Positions 24,639 to 33,306 of a DNA stretch of 35,585 nt are shown piece by piece. Source of the stretch: an uncultured Acetobacteraceae bacterium (GTDB taxonomy: Bacteria; Pseudomonadota; Alphaproteobacteria; Acetobacterales; Acetobacteraceae); NCBI GenBank assembly GCA_937873095.1, contig CALMVI010000091.1:1-35585 (forward strand), given 5' to 3'. The position numbers were made by a program, and so were the translations under genes. Position 1 is the first letter of the stretch. Each line of letters opens with the position of its first letter. A model generated the notes under the pieces. The model did not search any database. It was not told the origin of the DNA and saw only the letters and a list, made by a program, of their open reading frames with translations.

Positions 24639-25853
24639 ATGACCGGCGCCGATGCGGTCTGGTTCGCCAACCTGGCCACCATGCAGCCGGGGCGCGGCGC
24701 CTACGGCGCGGTCGCGGACGGCGCCCTGGCGGTGCTGGACGGGCGCATCCTCTGGGCCGGCGCGGCCGCGGAGTTGCCGCAACCGCTGGTCACGCCCGCG
24801 ACCGGCATCCACGACCATCCCGGCTGCTGGATCACCCCTGCGCTGATCGACTGCCACACGCATCTGGTGTTCGGCGGCGAGCGCTCGGCCGAGTTCGAGG
24901 CCCGGCTCGCCGGCGACAGCTACGAGGCGGCCGCCCGTCGCGGCGGGGGCATCCTCTCCACCGTGCAGGCGACGCGGGCGGCGACTGAGGCCGAACTGGT
25001 GGCGCTGGCCCGGCCGAGGCTGCGCCGGCTGCTGGCCGACGGGGTGCGCACCGTCGAGATCAAGTCCGGCTACGGCCTGTCGCTCGACTCCGAGCTGAAG
25101 ATGCTGCGCGCCGCCCGCGCGCTCGGCCGCGAGCACGGCATAAGGGTCAGGACCACGCTGCTGGCCGCACACGCCGTGCCGCCGGAGTTCGCGGGCGGCG
25201 CGGACGCCTATGTGGACCACATCCTGGGCGACATGCTGCCTGCCGCGTTGGCGGAGGGCCTGGTCGACGCGGTGGACGCGTTCGCCGAGACGATCGCGTT
25301 TTCACCGGCGCAGACCGCCCGCCTGTTCGCCAGCGCGGCGGCACTCGGCCTGCCCGTCAAGCTGCACGCCGACCAGCTCACGGAGGGCGGCGGCGCGGCC
25401 CTGGCGGCCGCGTTCGGCGCGCTGTCGGCCGACCACCTCGAATACGCCTCGCAGGCCGGGATACGCGCCATGGCGAAGGCAGGCACGGTCGCCGTCCTGC
25501 TGCCAGGCGCCTACGCTACCGTGGGCGCCCGCCAGCCGCCGCCGGTGGCCGCGTTGCGTGCGCATGGCGTACCGATCGCGATCGCCACCGACTGCAACCC
25601 TGGCTCCTCGCCGATGTGCTCGCTGCTGCTGGCCGCGAACCTTGCCTGCTCGCTGTTCCGCCTGACGCCGGAGGAGGCGCTGGCCGGCATGACGCGCGAG
25701 GCCGCCCGAGCGCTGGGCCTCGCCCAAGAGACGGGCACTCTGCAACCGGGTCGGGCGGCCGAGTTCGCGGTCTGGCGCATCGGCCACCCGCGCGAGCTGG
25801 CCTACTGGATGGGCGGCCTGTCGCCGCTGCATGTCTCCTGCGGCACCGGCTGA
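24639..25853 (+). CDS. hutI: Imidazolonepropionase
   Basis: 404 residues. It hydrolyses 4-imidazolone-5-propionate to N-formimidoyl-L-glutamate, the substrate of HutF next door. Motifs are [16 protein letters not shown] (His 73 and 75), [44 protein letters not shown] and [12 protein letters not shown] (metal Asp). ATG 24639 is preferred over ATG 24618 because GGAG lies five bases upstream and the length matches the family. It ends eight bases before the stop of the convergent msrA. Confidence 0.95.
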   Translation: MTGADAVWFANLATMQPGRGAYGAVADGALAVLDGRILWAGAAAELPQPLVTPATGIHDHPGCWITPALIDCHTHLVFGGERSAEFEARLAGDSYEAAARRGGGILSTVQATRAATEAELVALARPRLRRLLADGVRTVEIKSGYGLSLDSELKMLRAARALGREHGIRVRTTLLAAHAVPPEFAGGADAYVDHILGDMLPAALAEGLVDAVDAFAETIAFSPAQTARLFASAAALGLPVKLHADQLTEGGGAALAAAFGALSADHLEYASQAGIRAMAKAGTVAVLLPGAYATVGARQPPPVAALRAHGVPIAIATDCNPGSSPMCSLLLAANLACSLFRLTPEEALAGMTREAARALGLAQETGTLQPGRAAEFAVWRIGHPRELAYWMGGLSPLHVSCGTG

Positions 25854-25860
25854 GTCGGGT

Positions 25861-26562
25861 TCAGGATTTCGGGCCGCTCATCGTCGCCATCGGCACGTAA
25901 TAGGCCGGGAACATCGCCTTCAGCGCCGCCACCTTCGGCATGTCGTTGAACACGATGTAGGGGTAGGTCGGATGCGTCTCCAGGAAATCCTGGTGGTAGG
26001 CCTCGGCAGGGTAGAAGCCGCGCAGCGGGTCCACCCGCGTCGCGATCGGGGCGTGGAACGCGTGGGCCGCCTCCAGCTGCGCGATGTAGGCGGCCGCTAC
26101 CCTCTGCTGCTCGGGCGTCGCGTAGAACAGCTCGGAGCGGTACTGCGTGCCGCTGTCTGGCCCCTGCGCGTCCTTCATCGTCGGATCCAGGGCGACGCTG
26201 AAGAAGATCTGCAGGATGCGGCCGTAGCTGATCGCCTTCGGGTCGTAGGTAATCTGCACCGACTCCGCATGGCCGGTCTCGCCGCCGCTGACCGTCTCGT
26301 AATCGGCGGTGGACCGCTCGCCGCCGCTATAGCCGGCCAGCACGCGCTGCACCCCGCGCACGTGCTCGAACACGCCTTGCACGCCCCAGAAGCAGCCGCC
26401 TGAGAGCACCGCCGTCTGCGGGCCGGAGGCCGGGGCCGCGTCGACGGCCGGCGGGGGGACGACATGCATGTCCTCGGCGCCCCGTGCCGGCGCACGCAGG
26501 ATGGTGCCGGCGAGGAGCACGGCGCCGGCGCCGCCCAATGCCGCCTTGGCGAGGGTCCTCAT
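25861..26562 (-). CDS. msrA: Exported peptide methionine sulfoxide reductase A (1-Cys type)
   Basis: 233 residues. It reduces the S form of methionine sulfoxide in proteins. The hydrophobic N-terminus (1-30, ending ARGAED) looks like a signal peptide or anchor, so it acts in the periplasm. The active site is SGGCFWG with Cys 57; YSGG, GHAESVQI and the YHQDFL region complete the fold. Cys 57 is the only cysteine in the chain, so there is no resolving Cys, and recycling must use an outside reductant. Its ATG overlaps the msrB stop by four bases (ATGA), so the two are translationally coupled. Confidence 0.95.
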   Translation of the reverse strand: MRTLAKAALGGAGAVLLAGTILRAPARGAEDMHVVPPPAVDAAPASGPQTAVLSGGCFWGVQGVFEHVRGVQRVLAGYSGGERSTADYETVSGGETGHAESVQITYDPKAISYGRILQIFFSVALDPTMKDAQGPDSGTQYRSELFYATPEQQRVAAAYIAQLEAAHAFHAPIATRVDPLRGFYPAEAYHQDFLETHPTYPYIVFNDMPKVAALKAMFPAYYVPMATMSGPKS

Positions 26563-27047
26563 GCGTTGGTTCCCTTGTGGAATGTGAGTGCTACGCCGTT
26601 CATGCAGTAGCGCAGGCCAGTGGGCTTCGGCCCGTCATCGAAGACGTGGCCCAGATGGCCGCCGCAGCGCGCGCAATGCACCTCGGTCCGCTCCATCATC
26701 AGGCTGCTGTCGCTCTCGGTGGACACCGCGTGCTCCAGCGGCAGGTAGAAACTCGGCCAGCCGGTGCCGCTGTCGAACTTGGTCGCCGACGCGAACAGCG
26801 GCAGGGCGCAGCCGGCGCAATCGTAGCGGCCGGCCGAGAACTCGTGGTCCAGCGGACTGGACCCTGGCGCCTCTGTGCCCTGCCGGCGCAGCACGTCGTA
26901 CGCTTCGGGCGAGAGGAGGCGCTGCCACTCCGCATCGGTATGCGTCACGGCGAAGCGTTCGGTCGCCCGCGCGGCGCGGCGCGGCGCGGCCAGCCATCCC
27001 AGCAGCGCCAGGCAGGCCGAGCCTGCGAGCAAGTGGCGTCGTGTCAT
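26559..27047 (-). CDS. msrB: Exported peptide methionine sulfoxide reductase B
   Basis: 162 residues. It reduces the R form of methionine sulfoxide. A Tat-like signal (MTRRHLLAGSACLALLGWLA) points to export of the folded protein. The zinc-binding pairs CAGC and CARC and the catalytic RYCMNGVALTF are present, with GTGWPSF before them. AAGGAG lies eight bases before ATG 27047. It is the first gene of the msrB-msrA pair and diverges from the cytochrome b and molybdopterin oxidoreductase genes, which suggests shared work on oxidised envelope proteins. Confidence 0.95.
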   Translation of the reverse strand: MTRRHLLAGSACLALLGWLAAPRRAARATERFAVTHTDAEWQRLLSPEAYDVLRRQGTEAPGSSPLDHEFSAGRYDCAGCALPLFASATKFDSGTGWPSFYLPLEHAVSTESDSSLMMERTEVHCARCGGHLGHVFDDGPKPTGLRYCMNGVALTFHKGTNA

Positions 27048-27126
27048 CGATACTGCTCCTTCAACTCGTCGCACGCGCGTCCCATGTCCGATGGGCCGCT
27101 CGCATCGTGGTCCGGGCCGACACGAC

Positions 27127-27151
27127 GTAATTTTCTGCGCGCGAGGACGAA
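27127..27151 (+). promoter_or_regulatory. Possible ECF-type promoter of the oxidoreductase pair
   Basis: GTAATT (27127-27132), a 15-base spacer and CGAA (27148-27151) resemble the GTAAC...CGAA pattern of some alphaproteobacterial ECF sigma factors that, as I recall, control YedY-like and stress genes in Caulobacter. The spacer is one base short and the -35 matches only in part. It lies 10 bases before the ATG, which would give a very short leader. Confidence 0.22.
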
Positions 27152-27161
27152 TACAAGGGCG

Positions 27162-27806
27162 ATGACACCGGACATGACCGTTCAGCCCTCCGAGACCGCC
27201 GCGCGCGTGCATCCTGCCATGGTGCGGATCACCCATTGGGTGGGCGCCGCCGCAGTGATCGCCATGACGCTGAGCGGCTGGGCGATCTACAACGCGTCCC
27301 CGATCCTGCCCTTCGTGTTTCCGCCTTCGCTGACGCTGGGGGGCTGGCTCGGCGGCGGCATCGCCTGGCACATCGCTTCCATGTGGGTGCTGATCGCCGA
27401 CGGCGCGGCCTACCTGGCCTGGGGCCTGGCGAGCGGCCATTTCAGGCGCGATTTCCTGCCGCTCAGCGCTCGCGGCGTGGCTCGCGACTTCTGGGCCGCG
27501 CTGACCCTGCGCCTGGTGCATCGGCTGGGCAGCTACAACGCCGTCCAGCGCCTGCTCTACGTGCTCGTGCTGGCGGCCATCGTGCTGGCCGTGCTCAGCG
27601 GCCTGTCGATCTGGAAGCCGGTCCAGCTCGGCTGGCTGACCTGGCTGTTCGGCGGCTACGATTTCGCCCGTCGCATCCACTTCGCCCTGATGTCCGGGAT
27701 CGTGGCCTTCCTGGTGGTCCACGTGGTGCTGGTGGCCCTGGTGCCGTCCACCCTGGTGTCGATGATCACCGGCGGCCGTCGGCCGGCCGAACCCGGGCGG
27801 GCCTGA
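27162..27806 (+). CDS. Cytochrome b561-type membrane subunit
   Basis: 214 residues with four membrane helices (about 22-43, 62-90, 130-150 and 172-198). Helix His residues 25, 70, 173 and 187 are well placed to bind two b hemes. MVRITHWVGAAAVIAMTLSGW is typical of the Ni/Fe-hydrogenase/formate dehydrogenase cytochrome b family. It should pass electrons between the quinone pool and the periplasmic molybdoenzyme encoded three bases downstream. The start ATG 27162 has AAGGG very close; ATG 27174 is an alternative. Confidence 0.88.
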   Translation: MTPDMTVQPSETAARVHPAMVRITHWVGAAAVIAMTLSGWAIYNASPILPFVFPPSLTLGGWLGGGIAWHIASMWVLIADGAAYLAWGLASGHFRRDFLPLSARGVARDFWAALTLRLVHRLGSYNAVQRLLYVLVLAAIVLAVLSGLSIWKPVQLGWLTWLFGGYDFARRIHFALMSGIVAFLVVHVVLVALVPSTLVSMITGGRRPAEPGRA

Positions 27807-27809
27807 GCC

Positions 27810-28547
27810 GTGGTCAGGCGCAGCGACCACCTGACCCAGCTCCGCAAGCTGGAGCGCCGGCACCTGCTGCGCGGCGGCCTGTCCCTCGGCGCGGCCGCCA
27901 TGCTCGGCGGCTGCGACCTGTCGACCAAGGATGGCGTGGTCGACCGGGTGCTGTGGAGCATGCTCCGCTTCAACGACCGCGTGCAGGCCGCGCTGTTCGA
28001 CCCGAACCGGCTGGCGGCCACGTTCCGGCCGGACCAGATCACCCGCCCCTTCAAGTTCAACGCCTATTACCCGGTCAGCCAGGTCCGCAAGCCGGACCCC
28101 GACTGGCAGCTTGAGGTGTCCGGCCTAGTGGGCGAGGACAAATCCTGGTCGCTGGACGAGCTGCGCGCGCTGCCGCAGGACTCCCAGATCACCCGCCACA
28201 TCTGCGTGGAGGGGTGGAGCCAGATCGGGCAGTGGTCCGGCGTGCCGCTCGGCCTGTTCCTGCGCCGCATCGGCGCCGACCTGCGCGCGCGCTACGTGGG
28301 GTTCGAGTGCTTCGACGACTACTCGTCCAGCATAGACATGGCCTCCGCGCTGCACCCGCAGACCATCCTGGCGCTCGATTTCGAGGGTGCGCCGCTAACC
28401 CCCGAATGGGGTGCGCCGGTACGGCTGCGCATCCCGACCAAGCTCGGGTTCAAGAACCCCAAGAACATCGCAGCCATCACAGTGACCAACACTTACCCTG
28501 GCGGGTATTGGGAAGATCAGGGCTACAACTGGTTCAGCGGGTCGTAG
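27810..28547 (+). CDS. Periplasmic molybdopterin oxidoreductase (sulfite oxidase/YedY-like)
   Basis: 245 residues, starting with GTG 27810, three bases after the cytochrome b stop. A Tat motif (ERRHLLRGG, about 15-23) starts the signal, and MLGGC nearby could be a lipobox. The molybdenum-binding fold of the sulfite oxidase family is seen from about 95 on (WQLEVSGLV...SWSLDELRALP). The Mo-ligand cysteine is Cys 132 in RHICVEGWSQIGQW. KLGFKNPKNI near the end also fits the family. There is no C-terminal dimerisation domain, as in YedY/MsrP. Given the adjacent exported msrB-msrA, reduction of methionine sulfoxide in envelope proteins is the likely role (inference); oxidation of sulfur compounds is the alternative. 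Confidence 0.88.
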   Translation: MVRRSDHLTQLRKLERRHLLRGGLSLGAAAMLGGCDLSTKDGVVDRVLWSMLRFNDRVQAALFDPNRLAATFRPDQITRPFKFNAYYPVSQVRKPDPDWQLEVSGLVGEDKSWSLDELRALPQDSQITRHICVEGWSQIGQWSGVPLGLFLRRIGADLRARYVGFECFDDYSSSIDMASALHPQTILALDFEGAPLTPEWGAPVRLRIPTKLGFKNPKNIAAITVTNTYPGGYWEDQGYNWFSGS

Positions 28548-28559
28548 AACGGTCGGCCG

Positions 28560-29534
28560 TCATCGCAGCACGTCACGCGGCGACCTGACGCGATCGAGCA
28601 CCGCCGGGTCGCTGCACGCGACGATCCGCGGCCGCAGGCGGTCGGGGTCGAACGGACGCGACGCCCTCAACTGCCTGAGTGCGATCCACTGCAGCGGCCG
28701 CTGCCGCCACGATGTCTTCGGCACCCCCGACCTCGCCAGGTAGTCGCGCACCATCGTATCGGCGTATTCCGGCAACCCCTCGTAACCGCTGCGATAGATC
28801 AGGTCCTTGATCGCGGCGTTCTGCAGCCGGCCGCGGGCCTGGCGCACCATGCGCCTGAACTGCCGCCGCAGGTCGGCGGGCTTGAACAGGGACAGCGAGC
28901 CTATGGCGTAGCCTGCCTCGGCGACGCCGGCGATGCGCCCGTCCACCCAGGGCTGCCCGCGCGCGTCCAGGTCGTGCGCCGCCATCGAGCCGAGCAGGCC
29001 GTCGCCCCAATAGATGCCGATGGGCAGGCGTATGCCGCGCTCGACCATGCGGTCGATGAACTCCGGCCGGAACGCATGCAGTTGCCCGTGCAGCACGCCG
29101 CCGCGCTCGAGCGTCGCCCGGGTCGCGTGCCGCATCGTTCGCCCGTTCGTGCACACGCCGGTCGCTGCAACCGCACCGGGGCGGCGGTCCAGTTCGGCCG
29201 CCAGGCCTTCGAACGCTGTGGGGGTGAACGTCACGTAGCCGTCGACATAGATGTAGGTGCGCGCCGGCACGCGCAGGATGACGTTGAAGGCGTTGATCGC
29301 GTTCGACTTGTCGCCCGCAGGGATCGTCACGATCATGAAATCGAGATTGCTGCCGCGTGCGTAGTCCGCCGCCCGCGCGGCGCTCTCGTCGGTCGATCCG
29401 TTGACGATCAGGCAGACCAGGACGCGCCGTCCCGCCGCAGCCGCGTCGATCGCCTTCAGGCAGGACACGATGACGTCCTGCTCGTTCTGGCAGAACACAG
29501 CGACGTTCCAGTCCCAGGCTGCGGGCAGGCTCAT
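28560..29534 (-). CDS. Family 2-type glycosyltransferase
   Basis: 324 residues. The N-terminal nucleotide-sugar fold has NVAVFCQNEQDVIVSCLKAI, then LIVNGSTDESAA and the metal-region strand IYVDGYVTF, which has DG where DxD is more usual. WGDGLLGSMAAHDL near the middle fits the acceptor and catalytic acid region. No membrane helices are seen, so it is a soluble cytoplasmic transferase. CGGAG lies about eight bases before ATG 29534. It is the last gene of a leftward run after the GT92-like gene (19-base gap). Sugar and acceptor are unknown. Confidence 0.82.
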   Translation of the reverse strand: MSLPAAWDWNVAVFCQNEQDVIVSCLKAIDAAAAGRRVLVCLIVNGSTDESAARAADYARGSNLDFMIVTIPAGDKSNAINAFNVILRVPARTYIYVDGYVTFTPTAFEGLAAELDRRPGAVAATGVCTNGRTMRHATRATLERGGVLHGQLHAFRPEFIDRMVERGIRLPIGIYWGDGLLGSMAAHDLDARGQPWVDGRIAGVAEAGYAIGSLSLFKPADLRRQFRRMVRQARGRLQNAAIKDLIYRSGYEGLPEYADTMVRDYLARSGVPKTSWRQRPLQWIALRQLRASRPFDPDRLRPRIVACSDPAVLDRVRSPRDVLR

Positions 29535-29553
29535 CGGACCGCTCCGTTCCGGG

Positions 29554-31383
29554 TCAGGCCGCCACGCGCGACTGCGCCAGGATGGCGCGGAACTTGACGT
29601 ATGCAAACGAGCGGTCCGGGCGCGGCGCGTCCGACAGGAACGCCTCGCTCACCTCCCTGATGCGGCCGGGGAACAGGGCCTTGATCGCCCGGTCGGCCGC
29701 GTCCACGCCCGGCAGCGCACGCAGCCGCAGCAGTTCGGCCTCCATCCCCGCTGCGCAGGCGACGGTGCGGCGGTCTTCCACCAGCGGCTTTTCCGAAAGG
29801 TCGACGAAATGCTGCATCAGCGCCTCCAGCCGCGCATCCACCACGCTGCGGTCCGCCTGCACGCTGTCCGCGCTCCAGAGCGCATAGCCGCGGGCGATCT
29901 TCACCAGTGCCTCTCCGGCGCTGCGGTAGATGTAGTGCGACACCCAGCTGTTGTCGGCACTGACGGCATCGACGGGCACGTTGATGCCGCGCAGCTTGCC
30001 CATGTGGTGGCAGGGCGCCCCGTCCTCGAGCCGGTAGGCGAACGGCTGCTCCATCGTCGGATACGGGAAGTGGCAGTGCGAATCCCAGAACAGATTCGAG
30101 CGCACCAGGCTCTTGAACACGGGGTCCACCGCCGGGTCGCGCAGGACGAAACGGCGCGGACTTGGCACGTCCTGCCAGCTGTCGTCCGCTGCGGCGGCGA
30201 AGGTCAGCCAGCGCAGGGCCACCGCCTCCACGTGCTGATGCTCGTGCCAGCCTATGACGTCGGCCACCGAGCCGAACATGCCCGGCCGAAACGAAAAATA
30301 CTCGTCGATGTCCAGGACCATGGTCCAGCGGTAATCCACCAGGTCGGGCAGGACCTTGAAGGCGTGGCCATAGGCCTTCCATTGGGCGCGTGACACGGGG
30401 CTGAGCTCGTTGCGCACCCAGGTGATCTCGCCAAGCTCGGCCAGCCGGCCCAGCAGGTCGTCCGACCCGTCATCGTTGTCGTTGCTGTAGATCGCGACGT
30501 GCTCGAACCCCACGGCGCGGTGGTGTGCGATCCAGTCGAGCAGGTAGGGGCCCTCGTTGCGCGCGGTGGCCAGAACGGCGGCCATGCGGCGTGGCGTCAG
30601 GCTGCGGCGCGCCAGGGCATGCAGCGCCAGCCCAGCCTGGGGGCGCAGCGCGCCGGTCTGCAGCACGGCCACATGGTCTTCGGCCGCGGACGAGACGGCC
30701 AGGCGGGTGGCAGGGCGCCCGGCCGCGTCCCAGGCGAGCAACGACGGCAGCGCCCCGTCCACCCATGGGTCGCCCGGCATGGCGCGGCGCAGCAGCGCCA
30801 TGCCGGCAGGCCGTGCCATCAGCTCCTGCGCCAGCTTCGCCAGCTCGTCGACGGGCAGCAGCCGCAGAAGCGCCTCGGCCAGAGCGAGCCTGACCGCACC
30901 GCCGTGCAGCTGCGCCATCAGCACCGCGGCCGACATCGGCGGGCGGACTGCCAGGGCCATCTCCGCCAGGATGGCCCGTCCGGCCTGCGTCGGCATGTCG
31001 TGGGGCACCGGATGCAGCTCGAACCGGTCCAGCGCGGGGTCGCCCATCCGGTCGAACAGCACCCGGTTCGGCTTGCCCACGGGCACGCCGGTGACGACGC
31101 CAAGCTGGCGCAGGGGGACGACCGGGTGGTGCAACGCCACCCGCCCGTCGGGCGCGGGTTTAACCCGCACGGTCACCACAGGGCCCTTGAATCCGTCGCC
31201 CTCCACCTCGATCGGGCGCCCGTCGACCGCCATCAGAAAGCCGGCTTGCAGCGCGCCGCGCGGCACGCAGACGAGCAATGCCGCCTGCGGCGTCACGAGT
31301 TCGGCCATGACGATCTCGCCATCCTGTTCGACGGCGAGCCAGTTGCCGCGGCCGGTGCGCGGCACGAACAGGTCGATCGCCAC
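29554..31383 (-). CDS. GT92/GT2-like glycosyltransferase with N-terminal accessory domain
   Basis: 609 residues. Residues 1-260 are an accessory region (a beta-rich part to about 125, then helical) of unknown function. From 266 on is a Glyco_tranf_2_4/GT92-like domain: VLATARNEGPYLLDWIAHH, IYSNDNDDGSDDLL and the metal motif MVLDIDEYFSF, followed by the conserved His/Asn region (HHMGKLRG). GTG 31383 is chosen as the start because it comes just after the stop of the upstream DUF885 gene (23 bases), while ATG 31308 would cut a coherent strand. The open frame continues far upstream by chance. It is part of the selO-DUF885-GT92-GT2 run. Confidence 0.8.
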   Translation of the reverse strand: MAIDLFVPRTGRGNWLAVEQDGEIVMAELVTPQAALLVCVPRGALQAGFLMAVDGRPIEVEGDGFKGPVVTVRVKPAPDGRVALHHPVVPLRQLGVVTGVPVGKPNRVLFDRMGDPALDRFELHPVPHDMPTQAGRAILAEMALAVRPPMSAAVLMAQLHGGAVRLALAEALLRLLPVDELAKLAQELMARPAGMALLRRAMPGDPWVDGALPSLLAWDAAGRPATRLAVSSAAEDHVAVLQTGALRPQAGLALHALARRSLTPRRMAAVLATARNEGPYLLDWIAHHRAVGFEHVAIYSNDNDDGSDDLLGRLAELGEITWVRNELSPVSRAQWKAYGHAFKVLPDLVDYRWTMVLDIDEYFSFRPGMFGSVADVIGWHEHQHVEAVALRWLTFAAAADDSWQDVPSPRRFVLRDPAVDPVFKSLVRSNLFWDSHCHFPYPTMEQPFAYRLEDGAPCHHMGKLRGINVPVDAVSADNSWVSHYIYRSAGEALVKIARGYALWSADSVQADRSVVDARLEALMQHFVDLSEKPLVEDRRTVACAAGMEAELLRLRALPGVDAADRAIKALFPGRIREVSEAFLSDAPRPDRSFAYVKFRAILAQSRVAA

Positions 31384-31406
31384 CAAAGCGCCGGGGTCGG
31401 GAGCGC

Positions 31407-33260
31407 TCAGGTCTTGGCCGCCGCCACGTATTGGCCGATCACCCGGTCCAGCACGTCCAGCGGCAGCGCGCCGGACAGCAGGCCCGCGTCGTGGAAATGA
31501 CGGATGTCGAATTTCGGCCCAAGCGCCGCGCGCGCCTGGGCACGCAGCCGCAGCCAGGTCAGCTTGCCCACCATGTAGCTGCAGGCCTGGCCGGGCCATA
31601 CGCAGTAGCGCTCGACTTCCGTGACCGCAGCGGTCTGCTTCTCGCCCAGCGTGTCGACGAAGTACTTGACCGCCTGCTCGCGGCTCCACCCTTGCGCGTG
31701 CATGCCGGTATCGACCACCAGGCGCACGGCGCGGAACAGCGCCCCCTGCATCTGGCCGATATGGCCGAGCGGGTCGTCGTCGTACATGCCCATCTCGACG
31801 GCCAGTTGTTCGGCATACAGCGCCCATCCCTCGCCGTAGCCTGAAAAGAACACGATCTTTCGGATCAGCGGCAGATCCTTCATTTCCTGGGCCAACGTCA
31901 GCTGCAGATGGTGGCCTGGGATGCTCTCGTGGAACGTCAGCGTGGGCAGCGCCCAGCGCGGCACCTCGGCGGTGTCGCGCAGGTTGATGTAGTAGGCGCC
32001 CGGGCGCGAACCGTCGAGCGTGCCCGGCTGGTAGTAGCCGCCGGGAGAGCCGGCCTCGATCGCCTTGGGAACGCGCCGGATCTCGACCGTCGCCTTGGGC
32101 AGCGCGCCGAAATACTGGGGCAGCTTGCCCTGCACCACCCGCACCTTCCCGTTCAGGTCGGCGATCAGCGTGTCCTTGCCCGCATCGGTGTCCGGATAGA
32201 TGTAGGCAGGGTTTGCGGCCAGGGCGGCCAGCCGAGCGCCGACCGAACCTTGGGTGAAGTTCTGCGCCCGCAGCAGCGTGTCGATGCCCGAGGAGAGTTC
32301 GGCGACCAGCCGCAGCCCGGTCTGATGGATCTCCGACGGCGACATCGACGACGTCGTGTAGCTCTTCAGAGACAACGCGTAGTAGTCGCCGCCCTTCGGC
32401 AGCCGCGCCACCCCGGCCGTGTGCACGGCATGCGTCCGTGCGTCCCTGAAATGGTCTGCCTGGCGCGACAGGGCTGGCAGGATTTGCCTGGTGTAGATGT
32501 CCGACGCCCGGCCGGCGTAGTCGCCGGTCAGCCCGGCCGCCTTCGACCGGCGCACCAGGGAGGCGACCAGAGTCGCCTTTTCGGCCGGCGTGTCCAGGAA
32601 CGACTTCATCTGGATCAGCGTCTTGTCGATGACGAAATCGGGCGGCACCACGCCCGCACCGGAATCGTGGCGTATCCGCTCCAGCTCCTGGTCCATCGAC
32701 CGCGGAATGGCGTCCAGCCGCGCGATGTAGGCCTCCGCGTCGGCGGCCGTCTTGATCTCGTGCTGGGTGTCGAGGAAGTCGGGCGCGTCGTGATAGGTGC
32801 CGACCAGCTGGCTGACCACGTAGGGGGTCTGCAGGCTGCCGCCGTTGTAGTCGAACGCGTCGTAGCCGGCCTGTATCAGCTGCAGCTCGTAGAGCACGGT
32901 GTCGTAGCTGGCCACGTCGACGCCGGACAGGGAGCCGCGGTCGATCGTCCGCAGCGCCGCGATACGGGCGGCGTTGTCGCGCCGGTCTTTCGCATCGGCG
33001 GCCATGGAGACGTCGCTCAGGCGCGACTTCAGCGGCGCCAGCGCCCCGTGGTCCAGTCCGAGCGAGGTTGCAGCCTCAGGGTTGCGCTGCAGCTGCTCCT
33101 GCACGAAGCGGTCGAACAAGGCATGCAGCTTCGCCGACTGTCCGGTCGCCTCGCCTGGATGTGCGGCGCGCCCAAGGGCGTCGCTTGCGGGTGCGGCGCG
33201 CCCCAGCCCGGGTGCCAGCCCGGCCGCAGCCATGGTCATCAGCAGGGAGCGGCGGTGCAT
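31407..33260 (-). CDS. DUF885 metallopeptidase-like protein, exported
   Basis: 617 residues. A Tat-like signal (MHRRSLLMTMAAAGLAP) predicts export. The mostly helical body carries the DUF885 zinc motif HESIPGHH (444-451) followed by GYGEGWALYAE, which together give the HExxxGHH site and a glutamate ligand. These proteins resemble M32-type carboxypeptidases, but substrates are largely unknown. GAGG lies five bases before ATG 33260. Neighbours are selO (46 bases upstream) and two glycosyltransferases, which gives little hint about the substrate. Confidence 0.9.
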   Translation of the reverse strand: MHRRSLLMTMAAAGLAPGLGRAAPASDALGRAAHPGEATGQSAKLHALFDRFVQEQLQRNPEAATSLGLDHGALAPLKSRLSDVSMAADAKDRRDNAARIAALRTIDRGSLSGVDVASYDTVLYELQLIQAGYDAFDYNGGSLQTPYVVSQLVGTYHDAPDFLDTQHEIKTAADAEAYIARLDAIPRSMDQELERIRHDSGAGVVPPDFVIDKTLIQMKSFLDTPAEKATLVASLVRRSKAAGLTGDYAGRASDIYTRQILPALSRQADHFRDARTHAVHTAGVARLPKGGDYYALSLKSYTTSSMSPSEIHQTGLRLVAELSSGIDTLLRAQNFTQGSVGARLAALAANPAYIYPDTDAGKDTLIADLNGKVRVVQGKLPQYFGALPKATVEIRRVPKAIEAGSPGGYYQPGTLDGSRPGAYYINLRDTAEVPRWALPTLTFHESIPGHHLQLTLAQEMKDLPLIRKIVFFSGYGEGWALYAEQLAVEMGMYDDDPLGHIGQMQGALFRAVRLVVDTGMHAQGWSREQAVKYFVDTLGEKQTAAVTEVERYCVWPGQACSYMVGKLTWLRLRAQARAALGPKFDIRHFHDAGLLSGALPLDVLDRVIGQYVAAAKT

Positions 33261-33306
33261 GCGGGCCTCGCAGGGTTGGTTCCGCAATGGATAGACGATG
33301 CGGCCG

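Noticed and set aside
31384-31827. N-terminal extension of the GT92-like protein running into the DUF885 gene
   Set aside because: The extension is Arg/Gly/Pro-rich shadow sequence overlapping clear DUF885 coding sequence. GTG 31383 is a better start.
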